A DNA stretch of 64,000 nt from Phalacrocorax aristotelis (taxonomy: Eukaryota > Chordata > Aves > Suliformes > Phalacrocoracidae), in contig NC_134279.1 of assembly GCF_949628215.1 (NCBI RefSeq), forward strand, positions 14,225,541-14,289,540, read 5' to 3'. Position numbers and translations under genes: made by a program. The notes beneath the pieces were generated by a model. That model had not been told where the DNA came from. It searched no databases and saw only the letters and a list, made by a program, of their open reading frames with translations. Each line of letters opens with the position of its first letter. Within the stretch, counting starts at the first letter, position 1. This document shows, piece after piece, positions 1 to 12,100 of this stretch.

Positions 1-76
1 GCCTGTGGGAAGGCCCTCATCCACTAATAACTTGGTGGAGAGGGTATGCTTGTGTCTCCACAGGTTGTGATCCCTG

Positions 77-415
77 ATGGATTCTGGCAAAAGGAGTGAA
101 ACCATGGCTTGCAGCCTCATCACCTTCCTCACCATCATCAGCCTCTGCCATTCACGGGTCTCTGTCCAACCACAAAAAAATGCCTGGGTTACCCTCGCAA
201 GCTTAATGAGAGTGGAGTCGATACACCTGTCCTCAGCCAGCGCAGATAACCCCCTTACAACGTCTTGTGGGGACTCATGGTTGACTGGATGGGGAATCAC
301 AGGATGGTTCAAGGAAATAGTAAAAACAGCTATAGAAATTCTAATAATATTCCTAATTTTGCGTTTAATTTTGCCATTCTTTTGTCAGTACTTGCAGCGA
401 TTAATAGAACAGTAA
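77..415 (+). pseudogene. Endogenous retrovirus env remnant, internally deleted
   Basis: A 112-codon open frame reads like the two ends of an avian retroviral envelope protein. It has a hydrophobic signal-like segment (CSLITFLTIISLCHS) and a short stretch resembling the mature surface-subunit start (about residues 32-60). It then passes directly to the tail of a transmembrane subunit, with a strong membrane segment at about residues 84-104. Almost all of the surface subunit and the ectodomain of the transmembrane subunit are missing, so this cannot act as an entry protein. It ends shortly before a polypurine tract and LTR, the place expected for env. The match rests on recalled family pattern, not a search. 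A splice-acceptor-like TCTCCACAG lies at about 55-63. Confidence 0.6.
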
Positions 416-433
416 AAAATGTGTGGCTAATTC

Positions 434-461
434 AAAATAAAAATGGGGGAGGTGTGGGGGA
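434..461 (+). other. Retroviral polypurine tract
   Basis: A run of A and G (AAAATAAAAATGGGGGAGG, then a G-rich segment) sits immediately before the LTR, as expected of the plus-strand primer of retroviral reverse transcription. Two thymines interrupt the G-rich part, so the exact primer end is uncertain. Confidence 0.5.
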
Positions 462-763
462 TGTATTTGCAAGTAACTAAGCACTGTTTGACACATCCTT
501 GAACTGAAGCAACGTGGCAGTAAAAAACAGAGACAGGAGTGTGGGAATGCCAAGAAGGATTTAAGTAAGCAAAAACAAATGAGGTAGCGCAAATAGAACA
601 GCCTATTAGAATGTAGCATAAGGCGCGTGCTTAGAGTTAGCTAACAAATAATGAACTGTTTGTGTGCACGATCGTGTTGAGAACGTGTCGAAAAGATATA
701 AGCAGTGAAAAGCTGGCAATAAAGGTCTTCTGTGGAACATATGTCAGGAGTCCGTGACATTCA
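462..763 (+). repeat. Retroviral 3' LTR
   Basis: The element begins TGTATTTGC and ends ACATTCA, giving imperfect terminal inverted repeats (TGTATTT against TGAATGT) and the usual TG...CA ends. A TATA-like TATAAGC is at 697-703 and AATAAA at 718-723, in the order expected for U3-R. A perfect 10-bp palindrome CACGATCGTG lies at 667-676. An alternative left boundary is TGTGGGG at 453. The 5' copy is outside the window, so the boundaries cannot be checked by comparison. Confidence 0.6.
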
Positions 764-1439
764 TCCCTGCAGGTTCCCAATGATTTTTCCTGCACTCCAA
801 CTGTTCAACTGTGCAAAGAATGAAGCAACAGCACTATCCTTCTAACCAGATGATCGGAAACCTCACAGCTCTGGGAGCCTGTTTCAACCCCCTCCTGCAG
901 GCACTGTAGGGGGTGGTGGGGAGATGTCTCCTATTCATGTGCATGTAATTCCCATGTCTGTCAAACGGCCCTGACTCCAGATGAATGCACATCAAGACAT
1001 GACTTCTGGCACACCCAGGTCTTCAGGCACATCACAGCAGAAACAAGTACTTACAGCAAATCTAAGCAAAATACTTAATCTTTTTGGCCAAAATGTTGTC
1101 CTGCAGTCACATTGGGCTAATATTTTGCTATTAAAGTGGGATTTTCACATGCAAGAAGTTGCCATGGCCTCCTTTCAAGCTTATGTCAGCTTGAATTTCT
1201 TTTTCCCCTCTATCAGCTTGGCCATTAAGCCCAAAGTAATCAATCTCCTGTTGCCCTTCTGTTTGACAACACTCCTCTTCCACTGACGAGGAAACCAGAA
1301 ACGCTGAGGGGGTAGGTATTTTGGGAACATTGCACCCAGTGAATAGCTGGAAACACCAAGCGAAACACTGCAGTAATTCTGATGTGTGATGCATAAAGCC
1401 CTTCATTTTGAGAGAGGTTTCAAAATAAAACACAGCAAC
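764..1439. other. Intergenic sequence between LTR and SCD5 3' end
   Basis: Unique-looking sequence with no supported gene or repeat. The short open frames here show no protein features. Confidence 0.7.
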
Positions 1440-1457
1440 TAGTCTAACTCATAACTG

Positions 1458-1463
1458 TTTATT
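1458..1463 (-). terminator. SCD5: SCD5 polyadenylation signal
   Basis: Canonical AATAAA on the minus strand, followed downstream by a GTGTTTTATTTTG-like GU/U-rich element. It is the most distal good signal before the retroviral LTR, so it is the probable main transcript end. Confidence 0.7.
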
Positions 1464-1878
1464 GTAAATCACTCGAGTTTACACATCATTAATGGCAAAA
1501 TAACACTGTTGAAACACCTGCTGGATGAAATACAGAATAAAGACAACTCTTTCATATTATATGGCATAATTTAAAAAACAAGGAACAGATCAAAAAAGAA
1601 ACTATTTAAAAAATTTTTTTCCAGTCCTACATCTTTCCTGAAAATATCTGGGCCTGAGTCTCAGTTATCTCAAGATCCCTGCCTTGCCCAGGTCATGGAG
1701 CTGCACACAGCTGGGAAACAGGCATTCCCTCTCCAATGGGTAAGGCAGTGACCTTCTTTATAAATGAAAACCATGCCCTCTATCTTCAAAAGTGCTCCAG
1801 TGCTGACAGTACAAAGCCTCTCTCCTGCACTGGCTAACATCTAACACAAAGGGCTATATGTCCCATTAATTCCACATG

Positions 1879-1935
1879 CTTTTTTTTTTTTTAGTATTTT
1901 TTCTTCCCCCCCCCCCCTTTTTTTTTTAAAAAAGT
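1879..1935. repeat. Low-complexity T/C tract
   Basis: Alternating runs of T, C and T inside the SCD5 3'UTR. On the mRNA strand it is A-rich and G-rich. Confidence 0.85.
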
Positions 1936-2947
1936 TTTAAAATTCAGAAGTTGCACAACTGTCTTTATATTTTGCTCAGAAACCAATGGATGTTGCATGC
2001 AGCTGAAATGTTAATAGAGACTCTGACTTAGATAAAGGTCAGTTTTCCAATACCTGCTAGTCAAAGGCAGAAAAAGAAATTAAGAGGCCTCTTGTGCAAA
2101 AGGAGCTAAACTATGCATGCATCAATGGCCATGACCGATTAGAATATAACTTAGGTCTCTAAACATTGAAACCAAAGCTTTATTTGGCTTAAGACATGGT
2201 TAAGCTCTATACCTTCACAAATTACAATGTATATACAACAACAAAGGAATCATCTCAACATTGTATCAGTTGGTAATTTTGGCCTGTATAGACTAATCTT
2301 CAACACAAAAGCCTGCTCAGCAATAAATGGTTTTAATATTTAGCAAAGACTGAAGCACACTGGGCTGGCTAACAGGGCTAACAAAAAGAAGAATGCAGGT
2401 TTTCAAACTAGCATCTAACTAAATTTAGGCTGATTTTTCCCCTTGGACATCCTGTTTTTCTTTGGTGCTGTTAATGTCCATTCCATTAGTCTGTAGTTGA
2501 AACAGCACACCAGGCCCTGCCCCATGCCCCAAGAGGTGCATTTCAAAAGTATATTTGATTAATAGTAGAAACAAAAATCTCCCCTAACTGCACTTAGAAA
2601 GGGTAGTTAGTTCTTCCAACCTGCCAACGTTTACCATGAACAAGCAAATTACAATGCATTTCAGACATGAACTACAGTGACTAAAATCAAATCTCTCTCC
2701 TGTTTAACTTTAATATTAATGATATATAACATTTTTACATTAATAGTCTGAAGTTTGGACATAAGACAGCTAATAAGGAAAAAAGCTAGGGCCAAATCTA
2801 TTCCTGTGGAATTAATGAAGCCCAACTGATCAAAAAAAACAAACCTAATTTTACCCAGAGGAAAACAAATCCATGACAGGCATGGAGGTGTGTACACACC
2901 CACCCACCCACGTATAAGACAGTGCTGGCACAGCAAAGTGTTACTTT

Positions 2948-3138
2948 TCAAGCACTGCCATCTCCAGTCCTTTCCTTGCGAGCCTGGATCATCTCCTTCG
3001 GAGCCTGCTTGCGGTCGGTGACCAACCCCAACCAAAACATGAAGTCGATGAACCAGGTGGTGGGGTTGAACTTCAGGCCCAGCTCGCTGGCTGAGTAGTC
3101 AAATGGGAAGGTGTGGTGGTAGTTGTGGAAACCCTCAC
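2948..3138 (-). CDS. SCD5: SCD5 coding exon 5 (third histidine box, stop)
   Basis: 191 nt of coding sequence follow the acceptor CAG at 3141-3139. The peptide starts GEGFHNYHHTFPFDYSAS with histidine box 3 and ends in a basic tail finishing RTGDGSA. The stop codon is at 2950-2948. The open frame to the right of 3138 is intron and is not part of the protein. Confidence 0.97.
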
Positions 3139-6100
3139 CTGAAAAACAGAGATGGAGTTCAAAGACCACATGCCCAGCACATTTATGAACTTAGGAGCAT
3201 GCTCTGGTGGGAACATGCTCTGTTTCTCAAGTCCTGAATCCAGCACAAGTTATGCTCTATCCCTGTCTATGGGAGACCTCTGGGGCAGACCCACAACGAA
3301 CTCCATTTCAGTACTTGGGCTTTCTTCCCCAGTAAGAAGGGGCATGTCCTACCCCTTATGCTCAGGGAAGAAAACCATAAGTGCTTCAAGAGAGGAGACA
3401 CACAACCAAGTAAGAAGCAGAGTCACTTACTTCTGCTGTGCTGACCCCAGCTGACAGCTGAGAAAAGAGGATTGCTACGGTGAAGACATCTCTGCCCAGA
3501 GACTACATGGCATTATTTCAACATGGGCACCACTAGTAGAACAAGAGAGCCTTCCTCTAGGATGTGCAAGCTCCAGCTTTCTCCAAGCCCTGGCTCCAAG
3601 TGGTGTCCAGTTGCAGGTACCCAAAGCCCCAGCCACAGTGAAACAGGATAGGATGTCACTCTGAGTTTGCAAAGCTCTACCCAGGGCTACAGCACTTACC
3701 AATGGCTCCCAGAGTGACAAAGGTGTTCTGCCTGGGATTGATATACTTGTCATAAGGGCGGTTGCCATACATGTGAGCAGCACTGTTGACCAGCCAGGTG
3801 ACATTGAGGGAGACAGTGTACCGGAGGATGGAGGCAAGGAAGTAGGCATTCCACAGACTCTCACCCCAGAGGTACCATGGCACAAAGGTAGGGATCACAA
3901 AACACATCAGCACAACCGAACTCTTGTAATACCTGCGGGGAAAGAAAAGTATGCCATTACTGTGATGGGAATGACAGCTGGGGTAAAGTGGACTCAGATC
4001 TCTGGAGACACAGAGCTCTGCCAGAAACCCCTGGCATAATCTGGGCCAGACCCATAACCAGGGCCCCAGGGAACATTTCAGATATCCACAGTCATGTCAT
4101 AATTTTTCCAAGTGCGAGTCAAAATGCCAAGACAACACAAAACGCTGAAGCAGCAGGTAACACTGGAGCTGAACAGCTGAGACCCAGTCCCAAAGCAAAT
4201 CTCCCAAGTTGAACACCTTTAAACCTGGGAAAGCACAGAGTTGGCTGCATACCCTGCACCTAGGGTCCAGCTCCAGGACTGGAAAAGCCTGGGACTTGGT
4301 GTGGCATTGGCGGAGCTGTGATGCAAACATGTTCACTGCTAAGAGCCAGCAAAGACTTGCCCCATGCTCAGAAAGGAACCTGCAGCACAGAGCAGGAGGT
4401 CTTTTCTACATCACTGCTGCTGCATGAGCTCCAACAGTGGCAGCAGACCCAAAGCAGCTGCTGAGAGACCACAGGTACCCCACCAAGGGTGAGGAGAAAG
4501 ATCCATCTTGGCCTGGGGGACAGGTACTGCTGCTCTCCCAGCCCACTGACTGGCACAAGCCTTGTCACTCCTCCGCATATTGGACAAAATCAGTGTGCAG
4601 CACAAAACAGGGAGGGAGGAAGCTGAACTGCCTGAGAACAAACAGGAAAGCTTTATAGTACAGCTAAAGCCACGTGCCCAAGCAAGGCAGGGAGCAAAGA
4701 GCTGAGAAGCAGAGACCACAGCAAGAGAAACAAAAAGAAAAATCATGCTGGGGGAATTAATCCAAGGCAAGTAGAGAAAGGGAGCCGCTCAACAAGTGGG
4801 AGGGCAACACCAGAAGTGAGGTAGGAAATAAATGACTAAATGGAGAACGGGCTAACAGTGCTCAGAATTGGAGAGAAGCAAGACAGTGCAGCTCAGGAGC
4901 CACCTACAGTGTGTCCCCAGCTCAAGAGGAAACAGGCCCCATCTTCCCCATTGAGCCCTTCCACCTCCCTGGTGCCCAGATTTACTACAGCCCACAGCAA
5001 TCCGAGGATATCATCAAACTGCCACATGGGACTGGAGCAGTAGGCTGAGATAACAGGATTTTGAAGGGTGCAGAAGGAAAAGAAATGCAAAGACCCATCT
5101 TATTTGTGCCCATACGACAGGTTTAAAAGAGACCCTGCATTTGTTGCATTTTCTGGAAGGAATAATGAAGAACAGAGTTTGGATTTACTAAACAGTTATT
5201 AAAAATTTCCATTTGCTGAAAGTTTTGTAGATAGGAAGAACTGTCAGTTTGGTATGACAAAAACAATTTTCAATTAAAACCCACAGAGGACTGGAAAAAT
5301 GTTAATATTAGTAGTATTTTCAGAAGGAAAAGTTTCCATAGTTCTCATCTATAACACACCAGATAGCTTTGATCATCTTGTGCATGAAATAAATTAACCT
5401 CTTGCCCTGAAAATTCTTTATTCTTTTTTGGTTTTGTTGTTGTTTGGAGGTTGTCCCTCACATGCTAGGCTCCAGAAGGAGATCTGCAGCTCTCCAGCAA
5501 CACCAAACATGGTGAAACGAGACCACCTCCTCGGATCTCTCACAGAACGCTTATCTTCACTTAACTGAGCCAAGGCTTTCCAAAGGAAAGAGACCCTATT
5601 CTTCACTCTGCCAAAGATAACATAATTTCCCACTTGTCTGACTGACCTCTGAACCAGGCTGTGGAAAAGATTTGCAAACCTCATCAATTTGATATCCCAC
5701 AGAAAATGGAATTTTCCACTAAGTAATAACAATGGACCATGTGAGCCTTGCAAAACCAAATCGGGCAGACAAAGCAGGGAACTGAGAGATAAGAAAGCAT
5801 TGTTGTAAGGAAGAAGAACTGAGAGACTGATAAAAGGGAACATCCTGCCTAGGAAGACCCTGAAAGCTGGGTGATAAAATATGAAGTCAAGGAGGGCAAC
5901 TAATTAGGATGTTTATGCATGTTGATAAGAACTAAAACTGAGTGTCCTTTAGGTGAACTATCCTCATTATAATACTAGCAATCATGCCATAGGTCAGAAA
6001 GCCCCCTACTCAAATAAGCCCCTTACTCTCTGACCACACGTGGCAAATTTAAAAGGGAACTGCACCTTTAGGATGAAGTGAGAAACTAACCAATGATCAG

Positions 6101-9100
6101 CTGGGAGGTGACAATATTAGCTGTTACTGACACACTTAACAGTCTAAATACCTTTTAGTTTCTTGGTGTGGGGTGATAGCTTTGTGGAGTTACCACCTAG
6201 CACCCATCTTGGAGCAAATATGAAATTAATAAGATACCACTGCTCTGCGTGTATTTTGGCATTTTGCACACTGGGTGAACAAACCCGCTTTCAGAAAACA
6301 AATTCAAGGCCAGGATTTAAGTAGAGCTGGAGAAGAAAAATATTTTCCAGTCCAGAAAACTCCTTCAAAGTTCAAATCCTCTCCCACTCCAGGAAAATAA
6401 AATATGAAAACAGCTTATAAGGCACCAATTAAAACCATTCTGTGAGATACAAGAAATGCAGACTGAAGTCTTTGATGAAGACATGGGATCTCACATCTGA
6501 ACAAGCACATGACTACATTTGCTCTGTCTCCCTTTGGCTGAAACTTCCACGCTGGAATGAGAAACCTCCTTATCTGGAGTTCAGGGGAACAAATGCCTTA
6601 ATACATGCTTGGGGAACATCACTGCTTTCGCCATGTGAAAACTTTGTCATGAAGATACTTCACCTATGACCCTCTCACATCATATACAGGATTATTGCTC
6701 CAGTATTCACAAAAGGTAAATGTTACTGTCAGTCATGCCTGGAGCAGGTCTGTGATTTCAGCTGAAGTGATGTGGTTTTAAACTGATTGAGTGGTACCTC
6801 ATCCACAGCTCACCAGCACTGTTAAATTCAGCAAAGTTAACAACCTGGCCTTGAAACAGAACATGACAAAGAAGGGTTAATTATGATTCTTACTGATCTG
6901 ACCTGCCAGGTTTTCCATGCTGAAAAAAAAAAATCCACCAAAAAACAAACCACCAAACACTGACACTTTAACTTTAGAAAGGGAAAACCTGACTTTTTCT
7001 TCCCAGATAAGGGAAGGTAAATTTCAAAGTCTTAAATTCAAATCCAGATCAGAGACATTTGCTAAGACATAACTTCCCTGCAGAAAACACATTACTACAC
7101 TACACATTTGTGGCATAACCAAAGCAGTAGAGCCTGCTTCTCGTGAGATGCTGTTGTCTTGAAAAAGGTAATAACACAACCAAGAGGAGCTGCAGCAAAC
7201 TGTGAGGGAGCCTTTGCAAACAGGCACTGCCAACTGAGGAACCAGCAGAAGCAACAATAAGTGGAGGGCAGTAAATTCCTCACTTCTGGAGCCGTTCTGA
7301 TGCAGGGGTAATTCTGCTAGTGCATGCATTTCTCTAATGCAAAAAAGAAACTGATTTCTGGACTCAACTGACTGCTCCCCTCACCCATAAAACACTTAGA
7401 AATGAGCTTGTGTGGTTTGCCAAATTACCTGGACCAAATGCTTGCAGGCAGTCTTCTTGTGTCTAAGATACAGGTACTCACATAAAGAACAAAGCACGTT
7501 GCTTAATTCCCACCTCTTGCAGAGTGTGTAGCAAACTGAACTTGGTCTGTTCTAATTCTCAAGGAAGATAATTAATCCTGTGGAGAATGACAGTCTTGGG
7601 AGAGGAAGCGCTTGGTCTGCACTGACCCACAGGTGCCAAAGACGAGTTTGCAGAGTGAAATGTGAACTTCTGTATTAAGGCAGTTAGTGATTACAGCATT
7701 TGCTACTGTGATCAAAGGAGAAGGCCAAGATCGCAGCAACTTCTGCGGTGGCTATTTTCACAGCCAGCCCTGGCTTTTTGGAAAAGCATGGGGACAAGGA
7801 CAGGACTCACTGCTTGTGCAGCAGAGCCTGCAAGGACAGTCACCAAGTGTCAGACACATGGCAATAGTGGGGGCCAAAGAGACGGCAGTCTTAATGATTG
7901 CCATCAAGGTGGCAGGGATATCTTGAGGAAGATAAGGAAAAGATAACAATAAGGAATGAGCCATAACTAGTGAACCAGGTGGAAGGCCCTCTCCACCCTG
8001 CCTCACACAAGGGCCCAATGCTCCCACTTACTTTCTTTGGAACCTGACGACAGGGTCATCCAACAGGTCAGTAAAATCCAGTTTTCTCCCCTTCTCTATG
8101 ACGTCCCGGTGCTTGCGCACAAACAGCCAGCCGATGTGGGAGAAGAAGAAGCCACGGCGGGCATTATGTGGGTCTGCATCCGTCTCTGAGTACTTGTGGT
8201 GCACACGGTGGTCTCGGCTCCACTCATAAATATCATTCTGCACAGAAAGCATGCTGTGGTGAGAGGACAGAGGCTGGGTGCTGCTCCAGCATTACCACCT
8301 CCAGCTCCTTCCCCACACAGTAACAGCAACAAGCCCCTCTCCAATGCTCCCCAAAAAAGGTTTTTGACTAAAGACATCCCAAGGGAGCCCAGCTTTGCAG
8401 TCAGCCAGCCCATCACACTGCTCCCATCAGTGACCACACAGAATGGGACATGCTCTGGGAACGAGTGACACAGACTGGACGTGGCCCAGGGCTGGAGACA
8501 GCTGGAACCTAACAGCCTTTTGGGAGTTACCATCATCAGTCTGCCCTGGTCTTGTGCCCTCCCTGGGTGTTGGCTGCCTGAGGATGGACACTGGGCTGGA
8601 GGGACCAGGTACGTACATATTTACATTGTTATGACCCTGCAACAGGGGAGCTTGCATATTTATTTTCAGGGCACTACTGTGCAGAGGCACTCAGTTCTGG
8701 CATCCTTTTTCTAAGCTGGTTGCAGCTGGTTACCATTGACACCCTCCAAGCACAAACATAGCACTGAAAATGGGATAGAGCTTGTGGAACACTACACGTG
8801 CTTTTTCCTCACCTGAACAGGAACAGAACTTACTCAGCCTTTTGGAGGCTTCCACAGTAAAACCATCACCTCCATTTAAATTACTGCTCTGTCTGTAGGG
8901 ATGTGTACAAGAACCCAGTGTTCCAGTACTTAAAGGGTGCCTACAAGAAAGATGGAGCAGGACTCTTTATCAGGGAGTGTAGTGACAGGACGAGGGGCAG
9001 TGGTTTTAAACTGAAAGAGGGTAGGATTTAGATTAGGTATTAGAAAGAAGTTCCTTACTGTGCTGGTGGTGAGACACTGCAACAGGTTGTCCAGAAGTTG

Positions 9101-12100
9101 TGGATGCCCCACCCCGGAAGTGTTTAAGGCCAGGCTGGATGCGGCTTTGAGCAACCTGATCTAGTGGAAGGTATCCCTGCCCATGGCAGTGGGGTTGGAA
9201 ATAGATGATCTTTAAGGTCCCTTCCAACCCAAACCATTCTATGATTAAGATATCAAAGGACATGCGCCTATTTTGTGGGAAATCAAATCTTGCATTTCCA
9301 GCCAGGCTGGAATAAAAGTCTCAGACCCATAACATCAGCTCAGCATTGGATCCAGCTCAGATACAAGGTGATTCAGGGAATAAATAGTTAAACGTTACTA
9401 ATGCAATCTAGCGTAGCTCAACAAATGTTGGGGCCCGAGCCAAAACTTAGCCAGGATAATGAGGTAGCCATAGGCTGTAAGATAACAGGAACAGCCTGCA
9501 CGATGACTGAAACTTGTTGCTTTGGGGGAGTCAGAAAGGCTTCAAGACAAGAAGTGCATAAACAAAGTTACACTGCAGAACTACCAAACTCCTGCCTGGA
9601 AACCACCTCATGATTCCTGAGGTTCCACACACGCAACAGCCTCACGACTGCCACTGTTGTAAGGGGCCTCAGGCAAGAATTCACTCAAGGATGTAATCTT
9701 CCCAAGCCTGATGGGGAACGTCAGGCAGGGGGATGCAAACAACCTAGCAGCTGGCATCAGTCAAAACCAAGACCAAAGGAACTAAGGACATCTCCATCTA
9801 GATAAGAGTCAGAACACCAGTTGAAGCCAACACACCTTGCAATACACTGTGACAAGATTACTGGATGGGCCAACTCATGACCGTATGTGGAAAAGGGACT
9901 TAAAACGCATGGATAATTAAGATGCAAGCATTATAATTAGTTCCAGGAAATCTAGTGCATATGTAAATAACTGAGCAATATAAGCTTTGTCCATCATGAC
10001 TTGCGGTGTGCAAGTTAGGAGAAGCGATCTCCCTTGCATCCAGCACTGCAATAAACATACCTGCTTTATAACTCTCCGTGAGTTATAGTTTGTTTCCATG
10101 CCTCAAGAGCAAGTTCAGTCCTGTCTCTGCTCAAGCTGTCAACAGATGTGGGTCACTGAAATACCTTATGGCTGTAAATGGGATTATGTGGATTGCAGGG
10201 AGGAAGGGATGGACCGCAGTTTCAGACTTAGATCTGTAAAGTGAGGCTTTCTGAGTTTACTCAGCCAAAGGGATTTCAGCCTCCAAGTTTGCTCTGCAGG
10301 ATGCACTGGCTATTGGACTAAACTGGTGGGTTTTGCAGTGGTGCCAAGCTATTAATGCAGGGCACTGTAAGCATGTACAACACTTGCAAAGCTCAGGCCA
10401 CACACTCATCTATTAATTGAATGGCCAAGCACCAAAACATGGAAATGTTAGTTAATGCCCAGATCCACAAGAGTGTGGACTTTAATCAGAGAATGCTTAG
10501 CGGAGTGTGCTTTCCTCTGCTATTTCCATCTTTGCACAGCCAGGGAGGTAACAAGCAGTAATACCCAAGGGAAGGAAGGGCTTGGGTTAGTTTTAGGAAC
10601 AGCAGTAGCACCCACAACCACCAACCACAGCAGCTTTGCTCCCAGCAGAACTGAGCAAACCATTTGTGGTGTCTGTGAAGCAACCACAGTGCAGCAGCCA
10701 TCATGGCACTGTATATATGGCGGGACAGTTAAGGTCAGGCTAATGACAACTGTATATATCTATATTTTGTGAAACAAAATTCCTATGCTGAAAGAATTGC
10801 AGAAATCATTGCTCTTTCTCTCAGCTACCAACATTTGAGAGAAAACACTGAGGCTGCCCGTGCTGCTGAGGGGTCTCCAGGAACAACTGCAAAAACCAGC
10901 TAAAGAATCCAGCTCAAATGCCTCCATGTCCAATTTCAGGCTTGCAAAGATGCTCTGTCTGCAAGAGCCCACAAGGGACAAGTGAAGAACTGGAAAGATC
11001 TCAGCTCTGTTGCACTCAGTTGTGCTCAGCCCTGTACTGTTGTCACGCCATGGTCATGGTGACACTGAGTGGGCTGGGGACAAGGGGAACATTTTTCTGC
11101 AGCACTAACTCATCCAAGCCATTGAGAGAAGGCAGTGAAGATCAGCCCCTTACCAACGCTCCATTATGTCGCACCTTAACTATCCCATTGCACAAGAGAA
11201 TGATGTAAACTGAGTCAAGCAAAGGAATTCACCAAACTCCTCACAGGGAGAACAAGGGGAAATCTTTACCTTGCTGCAATCTTATTTTTTTCCTGCAGAG
11301 AAATCAAAGGGAATGAAAGCCTCTACACTGCTTCAAGTGGCTTCAGTGGGAGCATCCAGAAGACTGGAAAATGCCAAGATTAAGTCATTTAAAAATAAAA
11401 CAGGGTTATGCAAGAAGCACACCTAGGAAAGTTGCTTTTTCTCAACCAGAAATAATTTTTCAAGTGAGACTATTGATCAGTTTGTCACAAGAGCACTTCA
11501 TAAAATTATTTGTGGAACACCAGATAACCAGGTCAAAGCAATGATACTCTAAGAAATTGACCTGGCTTTTCATACCACAGAAAATACCTTCAGGGCTGGC
11601 AAAAAACATGATTCCCCAAATGACCTGAAAACTCAATCATTGTGTGCTTGTGGTGGTGAAAACAGACTTCAGCAGGCAATGGATGTCACAGTAATTAGGA
11701 GCAGGCTTTGGACTACTTAAAACTTAGAGTGGGTGATTTGGCCTTTTGTTTTCAAAGGGCACGAAGGTGGCTTGAAGCTACTTTGAAGTACTTCCCTGCC
11801 TCAGAATCACACTATGGCCTCAGCCAAAAGCAATGTTAAGGCCAACACAGCTGAGAGCAAAACCCATAGCAACAGAGGAGCAGAATGCAATGAAATCCCA
11901 ACGTGCAAGCTCACTGCAACCAGCTCAACACAGTCACTTAAATTACTTATGAAAGAGAAGATCGGCTGTAAAGGAGGAGGACAGTACCAGGGGGTTCTCA
12001 AAACTCAAAACAGTAATTTAACATGCTGAGCAAAGGGCTTGTAAAGCTCTGCAAGGAACTGAGCAGAACAAAGCAGCTGAAATATGGCTCAGAATAAAGG

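Larger units (their letters stand above)
1..763 (+). mobile_element. 3' end of an endogenous retrovirus (env remnant, polypurine tract, LTR)
   Basis: The order is an env-like frame, a purine-rich tract (about 434-461), then an LTR ending near 763. The short LTR of about 300 bp resembles alpharetrovirus-related avian ERVs. The proviral body and 5' LTR lie left of the window, so completeness cannot be judged. It lies just downstream of the SCD5 transcript end, in the opposite orientation to that gene. Confidence 0.65.
1440..2947 (-). other. SCD5: SCD5 3' untranslated region
   Basis: About 1.5 kb of AT-rich sequence follows the SCD5 stop. On the minus strand an AATAAA lies at 1463-1458, with a GT/T-rich stretch about 20-40 nt downstream, so cleavage is likely near 1440-1448. 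Another AATAAA, at about 2184-2179, could serve as an earlier site. The region contains a mixed poly(T)/poly(C) tract at about 1880-1930 and a 14-bp palindrome at 2887-2900. No coding signal is seen. Confidence 0.75.

Noticed and set aside
2889-2912. G-quadruplex in the SCD5 3'UTR
   Set aside because: Only three GGG runs are present on the gene strand, one too few for the usual pattern.
5418-5843. 141-codon minus-strand frame in SCD5 intron 3
   Set aside because: No recognisable domain, no splice context linking it to SCD5 and no polyA tail of a retrocopy.
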